Under the pieces are notes generated by a model that worked only from the letters and a program-made list of their open reading frames with translations, made no database searches and was not told where the DNA came from. A program made the position numbers and the translations under genes. From Desulfovibrio sp. (lineage in GTDB: Bacteria; Desulfobacterota; Desulfovibrionia; Desulfovibrionales; Desulfovibrionaceae): a stretch of DNA of 7,800 nucleotides. Numbering within the stretch: the stretch's first letter is position 1; each line of letters starts with the position of its first letter. Location: assembly GCA_009773975.1 (NCBI GenBank), contig VSMX01000106.1:1-7800 (forward strand), read 5' to 3'. Below are positions 1 through 6,305 of this stretch, piece after piece.

Positions 1-618
1 TATCTGTGCTGACCATATAAATCCGAAAATAATTCCTGTTGAAAAAATTGGAAATGCCAAAAATACACAAAGCGCATTTACTTTATCCAGTACAGACAAG
101 GATGGCAAATCATGCCAAAAGCCATCCATCTTTTTTTTATATTTTATACGAAAGGATAAAAACAGAAACAGGATTGAAGCCACAAAAGCGATTGATATAA
201 TCCCTATAAATAAAAAAAGGGCCCCAATATGGAGGATGTAGAATGGCGTTTCAAGAGTGGCCGGAATTTTCAATGCTACATCAAGCCAGGGAGACGACAT
301 TAGAAATAGAATCAATCCAAACTGGGCTGCAAAAAGCAAAAAGCTTTTTTGACTATAAATTATCCACGCACCAAGCCCGCAAACAAGGATAAACCATGCA
401 AACATTTGCAAATATGCGCCAATGCTCAATCCATTGGAGAAAAATTTATGAAAACCGAATGTCAGAAGCATGGTCTGGCAAAAAAATGCCGCACATGCCA
501 ACCAACAACCGACAGTGCAAAAAATATTTTTTCGCAGGATCATTCCTGCAAGTCCGACAATACTTGCCAGCATATATATTGCTATTGTAAAGGATGTTGA
601 AAATTCAGGTGAGATCAT
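1..618 (-). CDS. ccsA: Cytochrome c assembly protein, CcsA/HemX type (3' end outside window)
   Basis: This frame stays open for 206 codons from ATG at 618 to the left edge, so only the N-terminal part is seen. The translation is strongly hydrophobic, with membrane segments at about residues 11-28, 34-55, 66-88, 92-108, 128-155 and 182-203. This fits the integral membrane CcsA/HemX family, which handles heme for cytochrome c maturation or sits beside hemA. His130, in the motif LHIG at the start of a membrane segment, fits a conserved heme-facing histidine of the family. The frame breaks off at GFIWSAQ, just where the family's Trp-rich heme-handling motif and WDPKE-like sequence would be expected. 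The gene overlaps the end of the precorrin-2 dehydrogenase gene by 14 bp, which implies translational coupling. Only a weak AGAGA ribosome binding site precedes the ATG. The exact subfamily (CcsA or HemX) cannot be settled without the C-terminus. Confidence 0.85.
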   Translation of the reverse strand, partial: MISPEFSTSFTIAIYMLASIVGLAGMILRKNIFCTVGCWLACAAFFCQTMLLTFGFHKFFSNGLSIGAYLQMFAWFILVCGLGAWIIYSQKSFLLFAAQFGLILFLMSSPWLDVALKIPATLETPFYILHIGALFLFIGIISIAFVASILFLFLSFRIKYKKKMDGFWHDLPSLSVLDKVNALCVFLAFPIFSTGIIFGFIWSAQI

Positions 619-1318
619 AAAGTATCTCTTTTACTTTATTATACAAGTCTGAAGAAAGTTCTTGCTGGAGCCATGCCGCACATTTATCAATATTTCGTGA
701 AATAAACCATTCTTCAAATGATGAATTGACAATTTTGCGAAAAAAATTGGCATTCAGATCACTATTTTTTTCTGTTGTCAGGATAATGCATCTCAATTTG
801 CCCATAAATAATGCAAAAGATGCTTTATTATCCAACCAGAGCTTTTGTTCTTCAAGCCATTTTTTTGCAAGCGCAGGGCTTGCCCCTCCTGTGCTGATAG
901 CCAAGCATACATTATTTTTTGTTATATTGGCAGGAATTATAAAGGAACCATCTTGCGGACAACTGGCAGAATTGCACAATACGCCGTCATTGGCGCAAAG
1001 TTTCGCAATTCTTGCATTCTCTTCCTTGTTATTGGTAGCAGCAAAAACGAGAAAACAACCAGAAATATCTTCCCTGGTGCAAGAACGGACCTCATATCTT
1101 ACTCTTCTGTCAGCCAAAAGGTCTATTTGCCTTTTGGAAAGAGACGATAGCGGTTTCAGATCCAAAACAAGCACTGAATATGGATTGGCAGAAAGCAAAC
1201 CATGTAATTTTCGCATCCCCACCCTGCCAAAACCTACTATCAGGCAAGTCTTGTTTTGCAACGAAAAAAAGGCAGGAAAAAAAAACTGGTTTTGCATTGG
1301 CCCATGGATTACAAACAT
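605..1318 (-). CDS. Precorrin-2 dehydrogenase (siroheme synthase N-terminal domain, CysG-B/SirC/Met8p family)
   Basis: A 237-residue stand-alone counterpart of the CysG N-terminal half. It should oxidise precorrin-2 to sirohydrochlorin with NAD+, and some relatives also insert iron to make siroheme. A Rossmann dinucleotide motif GFGRVG lies at 29-34, followed by RK as in the family. FAATNN lies at 92-97, and a CN...P...SFIIPA block at 115-130. ISTGGASPALAKK at 141-153 is the family signature before the helical C-terminal region. Aligned by eye with remembered E. coli CysG, catalytic Asp104 falls on Ser119 and Ser128 on Thr143, so chelatase activity is doubtful. Its ATG follows the dxs stop codon with no gap, and ccsA overlaps its end. 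No clear ribosome binding site is visible, and a second ATG seven codons in is a possible alternative start. In a sulfate reducer the product would feed siroheme for sulfite reductase and the siroheme-dependent heme route. Confidence 0.88.
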   Translation of the reverse strand: MFVIHGPMQNQFFFPAFFSLQNKTCLIVGFGRVGMRKLHGLLSANPYSVLVLDLKPLSSLSKRQIDLLADRRVRYEVRSCTREDISGCFLVFAATNNKEENARIAKLCANDGVLCNSASCPQDGSFIIPANITKNNVCLAISTGGASPALAKKWLEEQKLWLDNKASFALFMGKLRCIILTTEKNSDLNANFFRKIVNSSFEEWFISRNIDKCAAWLQQELSSDLYNKVKEILYDLT

Positions 1319-3220
1319 CTATAATTTATTGAATAACGAAACAGTTTCTTCATAAATATCCGATGCCGAGATTTTTTGTAATTTTCTCAACTCGTGCTGG
1401 GATCCATGTTCCACAAAATTATCTCCCAATCCCAGCCGTTTGATCAGCACTTTATCCAGGAGTGAATTATCACTTAAAAATTCCAGAACAGAAGAAGAAA
1501 AGCCGCCAGAGAGGACTCCTTCCTCTACAAAAAGCAATGCCTTGAAGGTACGCGCGAGATTTGCAAGCTGTTCTTGAGGCAAGGGCTTCAGCCAGACAGG
1601 ATCAAATACTTCTGGCTGCCAGCCAATATCGTCTTTTATGCGCATGGCCGCTTTCAATGCCGGATGCACCCTGCTTCCAACAGCTATTATGGCAACGCCT
1701 CTACCCGGGAGCATGGTTTCGCCCATGCCTTTGGGTAATATCCTCATTATTTCTTTCGTATCCACGCCATACCCGGAACCGCGTGGGTACCTGACTGCGC
1801 AAGGCTCATTCAATGAAAATGCCGTTTTGAGACAATGCCTCAACATACCTTCGTCTCTTGGCGCCAGAATATGCATATTTGGAACATGTTTTAAATATGC
1901 AATATCAAAAACACCATGATGGGTTGCTCCGTCTTCTCCCACAAGACCGGCTCTGTCGATACAAAAAACAACTGGAAGGTTTTGCAGGCAGACATCATGC
2001 ACAATCTGGTCATAGCCCCTTTGCAGAAATGTAGAGTAGATGGCGACTGCTGGTCGATAACCCTGGCTGGCTAGTCCAGCTGCATAAGTAACAGCGTGTT
2101 GTTCACAAATGCCAGTATCAATGAATCTTTCAGGAAATTTTTTCCTGAAATGTTCTGTGCCTGTACCTTCCGGCATCGCAGCTGTAATAGCAACAATTTT
2201 TTGATTTTCCTGAGCCAGATCCACAAGAGCTTCACCAAAAACTTTTGTAAACGAAGGTATGCCTTCAATTTTTAAAGACTTGCCTGTCTCGGGACAAAAA
2301 AGACCTATGCCGTGATACTGTGTAGGATTATTTTCAGCTGGGGGGTATCCTTTCCCTTTTTGAGTCCGGATATGCAAGAGAACTGGTCCATCTTCCACCG
2401 CTGCTGCCATTTGTAAATTTTTTTTCAATGCCGATATATCATGTCCATCTACTGGACCGATATAATTGAAACGAAAAGCTTCAAACAACATTCCAGGAGT
2501 GAAAAAAGACTTGAAACTCCATTCTCCGCGCATCGCGTAAAGAGCCAGTTTGTGTCCAATTCTTGGTATTGCCCGCAAAAATTTTAATGCTTCTTTTCTC
2601 GTTTGTCTGACCCAGCGGTGAGAGAGAGTTCGGCTAAGAAAAAGCGAGAGGGCGCCCACATTATGTGATATGGACATTTCATTGTCATTCAAAATAACTA
2701 TCAGTCTGCGCCCCATGTGGCCAGCGAGATTCAAACCTTCGAAAGCTTCTCCTGCCGTTAACGAGCCATCGCCTATTACCGCAATAACATGGTGATTTTG
2801 CCCGGACAAATCTCTCGCCTGAGCCATTCCAAGAGCTGCGGAAATAGAGGTGGATGAATGGCCTACCCCGAAATGATCATAAGGACTCTCGTCCATTTTG
2901 GGAAAGCCAGATATTCCCCCAAGCGTGCGTAAGGTATTAAAAACTGCTGCTCTTCCAGTCAACAATTTATAAGCATAAGCCTGATGCCCGACATCCCATA
3001 TCAATTTATCTTTATCAAGATCGAATTCTGCAAGAAGCGCAAGAGTCAACTCGACTACGCCAAGAGAAGGCGCAAGATGCCCACCGTTATGAGAAACAGT
3101 TGAAATTATACGATTTCGGATTTCCCCTGCCAATTGAAGCAATTGGCTATCGTTGAGCTCCGCCAGTTGACCCGGATTCGCAAGGTGATCGAGGAAAGCC
3201 GATGGAATGAAATCGGCCAT
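1319..3220 (-). CDS. dxs: 1-deoxy-D-xylulose-5-phosphate synthase
   Basis: Full-length DXP synthase of 633 residues (family usually about 620-640). It condenses pyruvate with glyceraldehyde 3-phosphate in the cytoplasm, using thiamine diphosphate and Mg2+, as the first step of the non-mevalonate isoprenoid pathway. Visible motifs are SHNGGHLAPSLGVVEL with His44, WDVGHQAY at 75-82, and the ThDP/Mg2+ motif starting GDGS at 150-153 and ending at Asn178. The linker contains YIGPVDGHD (253-261). The pyrimidine-binding domain has ICEQHAVT with catalytic Glu373, and GEDGATHHGVFD with His434. The C-terminal transketolase-like domain runs from about 505. No key residue is missing. It is the first gene of a tight operon, and its TAG directly abuts the ATG of the precorrin-2 dehydrogenase gene. 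The start at 3220 has only a weak GAG-type ribosome binding site, but the N-terminal length fits the family. Confidence 0.97.
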   Translation of the reverse strand: MADFIPSAFLDHLANPGQLAELNDSQLLQLAGEIRNRIISTVSHNGGHLAPSLGVVELTLALLAEFDLDKDKLIWDVGHQAYAYKLLTGRAAVFNTLRTLGGISGFPKMDESPYDHFGVGHSSTSISAALGMAQARDLSGQNHHVIAVIGDGSLTAGEAFEGLNLAGHMGRRLIVILNDNEMSISHNVGALSLFLSRTLSHRWVRQTRKEALKFLRAIPRIGHKLALYAMRGEWSFKSFFTPGMLFEAFRFNYIGPVDGHDISALKKNLQMAAAVEDGPVLLHIRTQKGKGYPPAENNPTQYHGIGLFCPETGKSLKIEGIPSFTKVFGEALVDLAQENQKIVAITAAMPEGTGTEHFRKKFPERFIDTGICEQHAVTYAAGLASQGYRPAVAIYSTFLQRGYDQIVHDVCLQNLPVVFCIDRAGLVGEDGATHHGVFDIAYLKHVPNMHILAPRDEGMLRHCLKTAFSLNEPCAVRYPRGSGYGVDTKEIMRILPKGMGETMLPGRGVAIIAVGSRVHPALKAAMRIKDDIGWQPEVFDPVWLKPLPQEQLANLARTFKALLFVEEGVLSGGFSSSVLEFLSDNSLLDKVLIKRLGLGDNFVEHGSQHELRKLQKISASDIYEETVSLFNKL

Positions 3221-3250
3221 ATTATGAAATTCTCGCAGCTACATAAGCCG

Positions 3251-3299
3251 CAGTATAATTATCTGGCATAATGGAACAAATTACAATGTAACATTGCAA
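3251..3299 (-). promoter_or_regulatory. Candidate sigma70 promoter of dxs with overlapping dyad
   Basis: On the minus strand TTGTAA (3286-3281) is separated by 17 bp from GATAAT (3263-3258). This would start transcription near 3251, about 30 bases before the dxs ATG. The -10 box matches five of six consensus bases and the -35 box four of six. The -35 region lies inside an imperfect 19-bp inverted repeat at 3281-3299, built of CAATG-TAA-CATTG with outer TT/AA pairs. It could be an operator, though short AT-rich dyads also occur by chance. Confidence 0.5.
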
Positions 3300-3401
3300 A
3301 TTTTTGACAAAATGAAATATTGACTGTCATGAATACAATATGGCTGTAATTCCAAATTATCAATAGGTCAAGGAAAGGTTATTTGGAGGAAAATCGCGGC
3401 A

Positions 3402-3442
3402 GCAGGAGGGAAATGTCCGCAATAGCCGCATCTCCCTCCTGC
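3402..3442 (-). terminator. Strong hairpin after feoB, possible terminator or 3'-UTR structure
   Basis: Arms 3402-3415 and 3429-3442 are inverted repeats of 14 bp with one difference, around a 13-base loop. In minus-strand RNA the difference becomes a G-U pair, so the stem is continuous. In plus-strand RNA it would be an A-C mismatch. This favours a role in the minus-strand transcript, about 60 bases past the feoB stop. Only a short run of four T follows, about seven bases after the stem, so it is not a textbook intrinsic terminator. It may instead protect the feoB mRNA end. The stem is rich in GGAGGG, so it would be very stable. Confidence 0.45.
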
Positions 3443-3503
3443 CACCTGACCAGGAATGATCATTACGTGGAGGCATTATTCATGGCGCATAGCAATAAAT
3501 TAT

Positions 3504-5735
3504 CTATAGCCAAACCCTCCTGGCAACCTGATAAACAATCACCGCAACGACATAGGCAACCGCGGTATTAAACAGGACGCTGAATGCCAACCAGCCCCAG
3601 TTTCCGGCTTCCTGCTTGATAACAACCAGGGCAACGAAACATGGAGAGTAAAGCAAAACAAATAACATGAGAGCAAGTGCTGTTGCCTGTGACCAGCCCG
3701 GATCCGCAGCCAGGCGATCAGCAAGAGGTTCCGCGTCATCTGGGTCCTGCTCGCCAAGCGCCCATGCTGTTCCCAGAGTTGACACAACGGCCTCTTTTGC
3801 GGCAATGCCCGCAATAAGCGCAATATCGGTGCGCCAATCAAATCCGGCAGGCCTAGTTACAGGCTCAACCCATTTGCCGAGTCTTCCAGCAATGGAATAA
3901 GCAAGTTCTGTTTCTCCCAGCTCATCACGAATACCAGCTATTTGTTCCTGAAGCTTTTCGTAATCTTGAGAATTTTTTACGAATTTATTCAATTCGTCTT
4001 CGAGTCCGGCGATTTGTTGTTCATACGGAGCGGAAATTTCTTCAGGCAAAGAGGGAAAAGTCATGGAGGCCCAAATGATAACGGAAATTGCAAGCAGAAC
4101 TGTGCCGGCTTTTTTGATATACATCCATGCTCTTTCCCAACAATGCAGCAATACGCTGAATAGAGTTGGCAAACGATAGGGAGGCAATTCCATGACAAAA
4201 GGTGTTGATTCGCCTTTAATAAAAGTGGAACGTAAAAACTTGGCTATTACAAGAGCAAAAAACCATCCCGCCAACATAATGCAAAACATTACTGTCGCCG
4301 CGTGTTCCGGGAAAAAAGCGCCTGCCAGCAGAATAAAAATTGGCAGTTTGGCGCCGCAGGTCATATAGGGCAATGTAAGAAGTGTTGCAAGTTTTTCTTT
4401 GGGGCTTCTCAATGTCCTGGTAGCCATTGCCCCGGGGATGGCGCAGCCGCCCGCGATTCCACCAGAAATCACATAAGGCATCACAGAAGCTCCATGAAGG
4501 CCAAAAAATCTGAAAATTCGATCCATCATGTAAGCCATTCGGGCCATATAACCACTATCTTCCATAAACGAAATCAATGCAAACATGATCATGATAAGAG
4601 GGACAAAACTAAAAACACCCCCAACTCCCGCAATAACTCCATCTACAATAAGTGATCTGGCCAGGCTGTCTGGCATTACATCCAGAAAAAAGTCTCCAAG
4701 TAAGCCAAATCCGGCTTCTACCCATTCCTGAGGATATGCTCCCACTTCAAACGTAATTTGGTACATCAGATAAAGGACGAAAAGCATGATCAACGGACCG
4801 AAAAAGGAGTTCGTCAAAACCTTGTCCAGCTTGTCCGAAAAAGCAAGACGATCCTTGGATGGATCAAAAGTAATCACACCATCTTGCAATGCACTATGAA
4901 TATACCCATATCTGTGATCGGTAATAACTGATTCCGGGCTGGCATTGAATGTTTCCCTGATATGTTTGGATGCCTTGTTGCAAATGGCTTCAAGATTTGC
5001 GGAAATTTCCGGATTGACGCGGCGTATTTCATGGAACATATCCTGATCATTTTCCAATAATTTGATGGCCACAAATCTTGATGGATAGATATTTTCAAGG
5101 AGCCCGGACTTTTCAATTATTTTCTCAAGTTCAAGCAACGCCGTATCGAGATCTGGCCCATAGGATATTCTCAACGGTGAACGATGTCCTGCCTTGCCAA
5201 CAATTATTGCTTCTGAAAGCGCTTTTTCCAAACCCTCATCCTTTTTGGCAATCATGGGCACAACGGGAACCCCAAGCAAATTGCCCAGTCGGGGCATGTC
5301 AATGTTAATACCGGCTGACTCGGCTTCATCCATCATATTGCAGGCCAAAACAAGCGGAATGCCCATTTCAAGCATCTGCACGGTAAGCAAAAGATTTCTT
5401 TCAAGAGCTGACGAATCAACTATATCTATCACTGACTGAATATTTGAAAGAGCCAATTCTCTTCTGGCAACAAGTTCTTCCTGCGAATACGCCGTCAAGC
5501 TGTATGTTCCAGGCAAATCCACCAGTATAATGGACTGTCCTTCAAAGGTTAGCTCACCTTCTTTTCGGTCAACCGTAACCCCGGGGTAATTTCCCACATG
5601 CTGCCTTGATCCTGTATACCCATTAAATACCGTTGTTTTTCCGCAATTTGGATTACCAGCAAGAGCGATGCGCATGTTATCCGATTTCATTTTTCTCATC
5701 TCGGAGTGGGAATACAATTCTTTTACAGCACCCAT
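3504..5735 (-). CDS. feoB: Ferrous iron transport protein B (FeoB, G-protein-coupled Fe2+ permease)
   Basis: A 743-residue inner-membrane Fe2+ importer. After a 21-residue lead the cytosolic G domain shows G1 GNPNCGKTT (27-35), G2 PGVTV (51-55), G3 DLPGT (73-77), G4 NMMD (133-136) and a G5-like IAKKDEG near 162. A helical regulatory domain follows to about 290, then the membrane region from about 308. The two gate repeats are visible as GGCAIPGAMATR (429-440) and TCGAKLPI (459-466), each with its cysteine, and AKEAVVSTL lies at 646-654. A charged, probably coiled-coil segment at about 570-608 precedes the last helices. The start at 5735 is well supported by GGAGG at 5741-5745, five bases upstream. 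A perfect 17-bp Fur-box-like palindrome lies just upstream. No feoA is fused to it or adjacent in the window. Its neighbour is a DUF2325 gene 65 bp upstream. Confidence 0.97.
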   Translation of the reverse strand: MGAVKELYSHSEMRKMKSDNMRIALAGNPNCGKTTVFNGYTGSRQHVGNYPGVTVDRKEGELTFEGQSIILVDLPGTYSLTAYSQEELVARRELALSNIQSVIDIVDSSALERNLLLTVQMLEMGIPLVLACNMMDEAESAGINIDMPRLGNLLGVPVVPMIAKKDEGLEKALSEAIIVGKAGHRSPLRISYGPDLDTALLELEKIIEKSGLLENIYPSRFVAIKLLENDQDMFHEIRRVNPEISANLEAICNKASKHIRETFNASPESVITDHRYGYIHSALQDGVITFDPSKDRLAFSDKLDKVLTNSFFGPLIMLFVLYLMYQITFEVGAYPQEWVEAGFGLLGDFFLDVMPDSLARSLIVDGVIAGVGGVFSFVPLIMIMFALISFMEDSGYMARMAYMMDRIFRFFGLHGASVMPYVISGGIAGGCAIPGAMATRTLRSPKEKLATLLTLPYMTCGAKLPIFILLAGAFFPEHAATVMFCIMLAGWFFALVIAKFLRSTFIKGESTPFVMELPPYRLPTLFSVLLHCWERAWMYIKKAGTVLLAISVIIWASMTFPSLPEEISAPYEQQIAGLEDELNKFVKNSQDYEKLQEQIAGIRDELGETELAYSIAGRLGKWVEPVTRPAGFDWRTDIALIAGIAAKEAVVSTLGTAWALGEQDPDDAEPLADRLAADPGWSQATALALMLFVLLYSPCFVALVVIKQEAGNWGWLAFSVLFNTAVAYVVAVIVYQVARRVWL

Positions 5736-5763
5736 AAAATCCTCCAGCAGGGAACGTCATAAA

Positions 5764-5780
5764 TTGAAATTCAATTTCAA
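5764..5780. promoter_or_regulatory. Fur-box-like palindrome upstream of feoB
   Basis: TTGAAATTCAATTTCAA is a perfect 8-1-8 inverted repeat. It closely resembles the 17-bp Fur box described for Desulfovibrio-type deltaproteobacteria (from memory, WTGAAAATNATTTTCAW). It lies 28 bp upstream of the feoB ATG, so a bound repressor would block feoB transcription when iron is plentiful. I could not find good -10 and -35 boxes around it. feoB may have its own weak promoter here, be read through from the DUF2325 promoter, or both. Confidence 0.72.
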
Positions 5781-5800
5781 AAACCGCTTAAAAATTTTGC

Positions 5801-6085
5801 TCACCGGCCATTGTCATCCGGCAAACACTCTCTTAAAGAAGATACGCCACAGGAATGAATCAATTGCAGTGGAATATTACGGGAACGGGCAAAACGCACA
5901 GCCTTGCGCTTTGCCTCATGGGAAATTTTATTGGTAAAAATTATCAATGCATCGGGATTACCAATTTTATTTGCAAAATTCCTTTCATTATGCCCCACGC
6001 ATTTCAGTTCGTGCCCTTTTGCCTCGGCTGCTGCCTGATATTCTGGACGCAATCTGTCCATCCCACCAACAAGGGTTACGCACAT
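5801..6085 (-). CDS. DUF2325 domain small protein, iron-linked
   Basis: A 94-residue protein that appears to consist of a single DUF2325 domain (Pfam PF10087), with no known reaction. Typical features are the N-terminal beta strand MCVTLVGGMDRL, the mid-region ALIIFTNKISHEAKRKA, and the C-terminal HSCGVSSLREC. It looks like a small Rossmann-like alpha/beta fold, without membrane segments or signal peptide. Cysteines at position 2, in KCVGH and in HSCG, together with nearby histidines, could bind metal; that is inference. ATG at 6085 is chosen because a GGGAGAAG ribosome binding site (6089-6096) sits at proper spacing and the family usually begins right at this strand. The frame stays open to an ATG at 6169, but that would place the promoter and Fur box inside the gene. 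Its own Fur-type promoter and the downstream feoB point to a role in iron uptake or homeostasis. Confidence 0.85.
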   Translation of the reverse strand: MCVTLVGGMDRLRPEYQAAAEAKGHELKCVGHNERNFANKIGNPDALIIFTNKISHEAKRKAVRFARSRNIPLQLIHSCGVSSLRECLPDDNGR

Positions 6086-6124
6086 AATCTTCTCCCAAAA
6101 TGTAATAATTAACATCTGCAGAAG

Positions 6125-6154
6125 ACTATAATTGAAATTGATTTTCAATGTCAA
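6125..6154 (-). promoter_or_regulatory. Fur-type promoter of the DUF2325 gene
   Basis: On the minus strand a perfect -35 box TTGACA (6154-6149) and a -10 box TATAGT (6130-6125) are 18 bp apart. Seventeen of the spacer bases, 6132-6148, form TTGAAATTGATTTTCAA as read on the plus strand. This is a Fur-box-like palindrome with one mismatched pair, extendable by one matching pair on each side. Fur bound there would cover the promoter completely. The predicted transcript starts near 6118, about 33 bases before the ATG at 6085. Confidence 0.8.
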
Positions 6155-6305
6155 GCCTTTGAAGGCCAATTTTCAATATTTGATCCACAAGCGCCTTTGA
6201 GGTTTCCGAACTCGTCCGGGAGAACATGAGCCAGTGCCCAACATTCTCAGGCGAGGTATCAGATGCGGGCGCAAGACGCAAACCCTTACGGATTTGAAAT
6301 TTGGT
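6126..6305 (-). other. 59-codon open frame after the HlyD-family gene, possible remnant
   Basis: Directly after the TAA of the membrane-fusion gene, the same frame stays open for 59 codons to a TAG at 6126-6128. The translation includes PASDTSPENVGHWLMFSR and KALVDQILKIG and looks protein-like, but I do not recognise it. There is no in-frame start with a ribosome binding site, and the last codons overlap the Fur-type promoter of the next gene. It could be a gene remnant, a lost C-terminal extension or chance. A modest hairpin (GAGAATGT pairing with ATGTTCTC) lies in the middle of it, without a T-run. Otherwise this roughly 200-bp gap holds nothing clear. Confidence 0.2.

Larger units (their letters stand above)
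3221..3503. other. Intergenic region between feoB and dxs
   Basis: The 283-bp gap holds the hairpin at 3402-3442 and the candidate dxs promoter with dyad at 3251-3299. The stretch between them, about 3300-3400, is AT-rich. It contains TTGATA / 17 bp / TATTGT on the minus strand, a weaker second promoter candidate. Short plus-strand open frames here, one running into the feoB 3' end, have no convincing start and no recognisable protein, so no gene is called. Confidence 0.6.

Noticed and set aside
726..1355. A 209-codon plus-strand open frame antisense to the precorrin-2 dehydrogenase gene
   Set aside because: It is opposite a clear family member on the minus strand, has no family resemblance, and has no convincing ribosome binding site.
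3347..3430. A short minus-strand leader-like frame starting at an ATG just after AGGAGGGAG within the hairpin
   Set aside because: Only about 23 codons, spacing of the ribosome-binding-like sequence is too short, and it arises from the symmetry of the stem-loop; no repeated regulatory codons are seen.
3383..3571. A 62-codon plus-strand open frame beginning in the feoB-dxs gap, with AGGAGGG before an internal ATG
   Set aside because: It runs into the 3' end of feoB in antisense, the ribosome-binding-like sequence is part of the hairpin stem and only three bases from the ATG, and the translation is not recognisable.
6086..6169. N-terminal extension of the DUF2325 protein by 28 residues
   Set aside because: The extension would start upstream of the predicted transcription start and contain the promoter and Fur box; a good ribosome binding site precedes the internal ATG at 6085.
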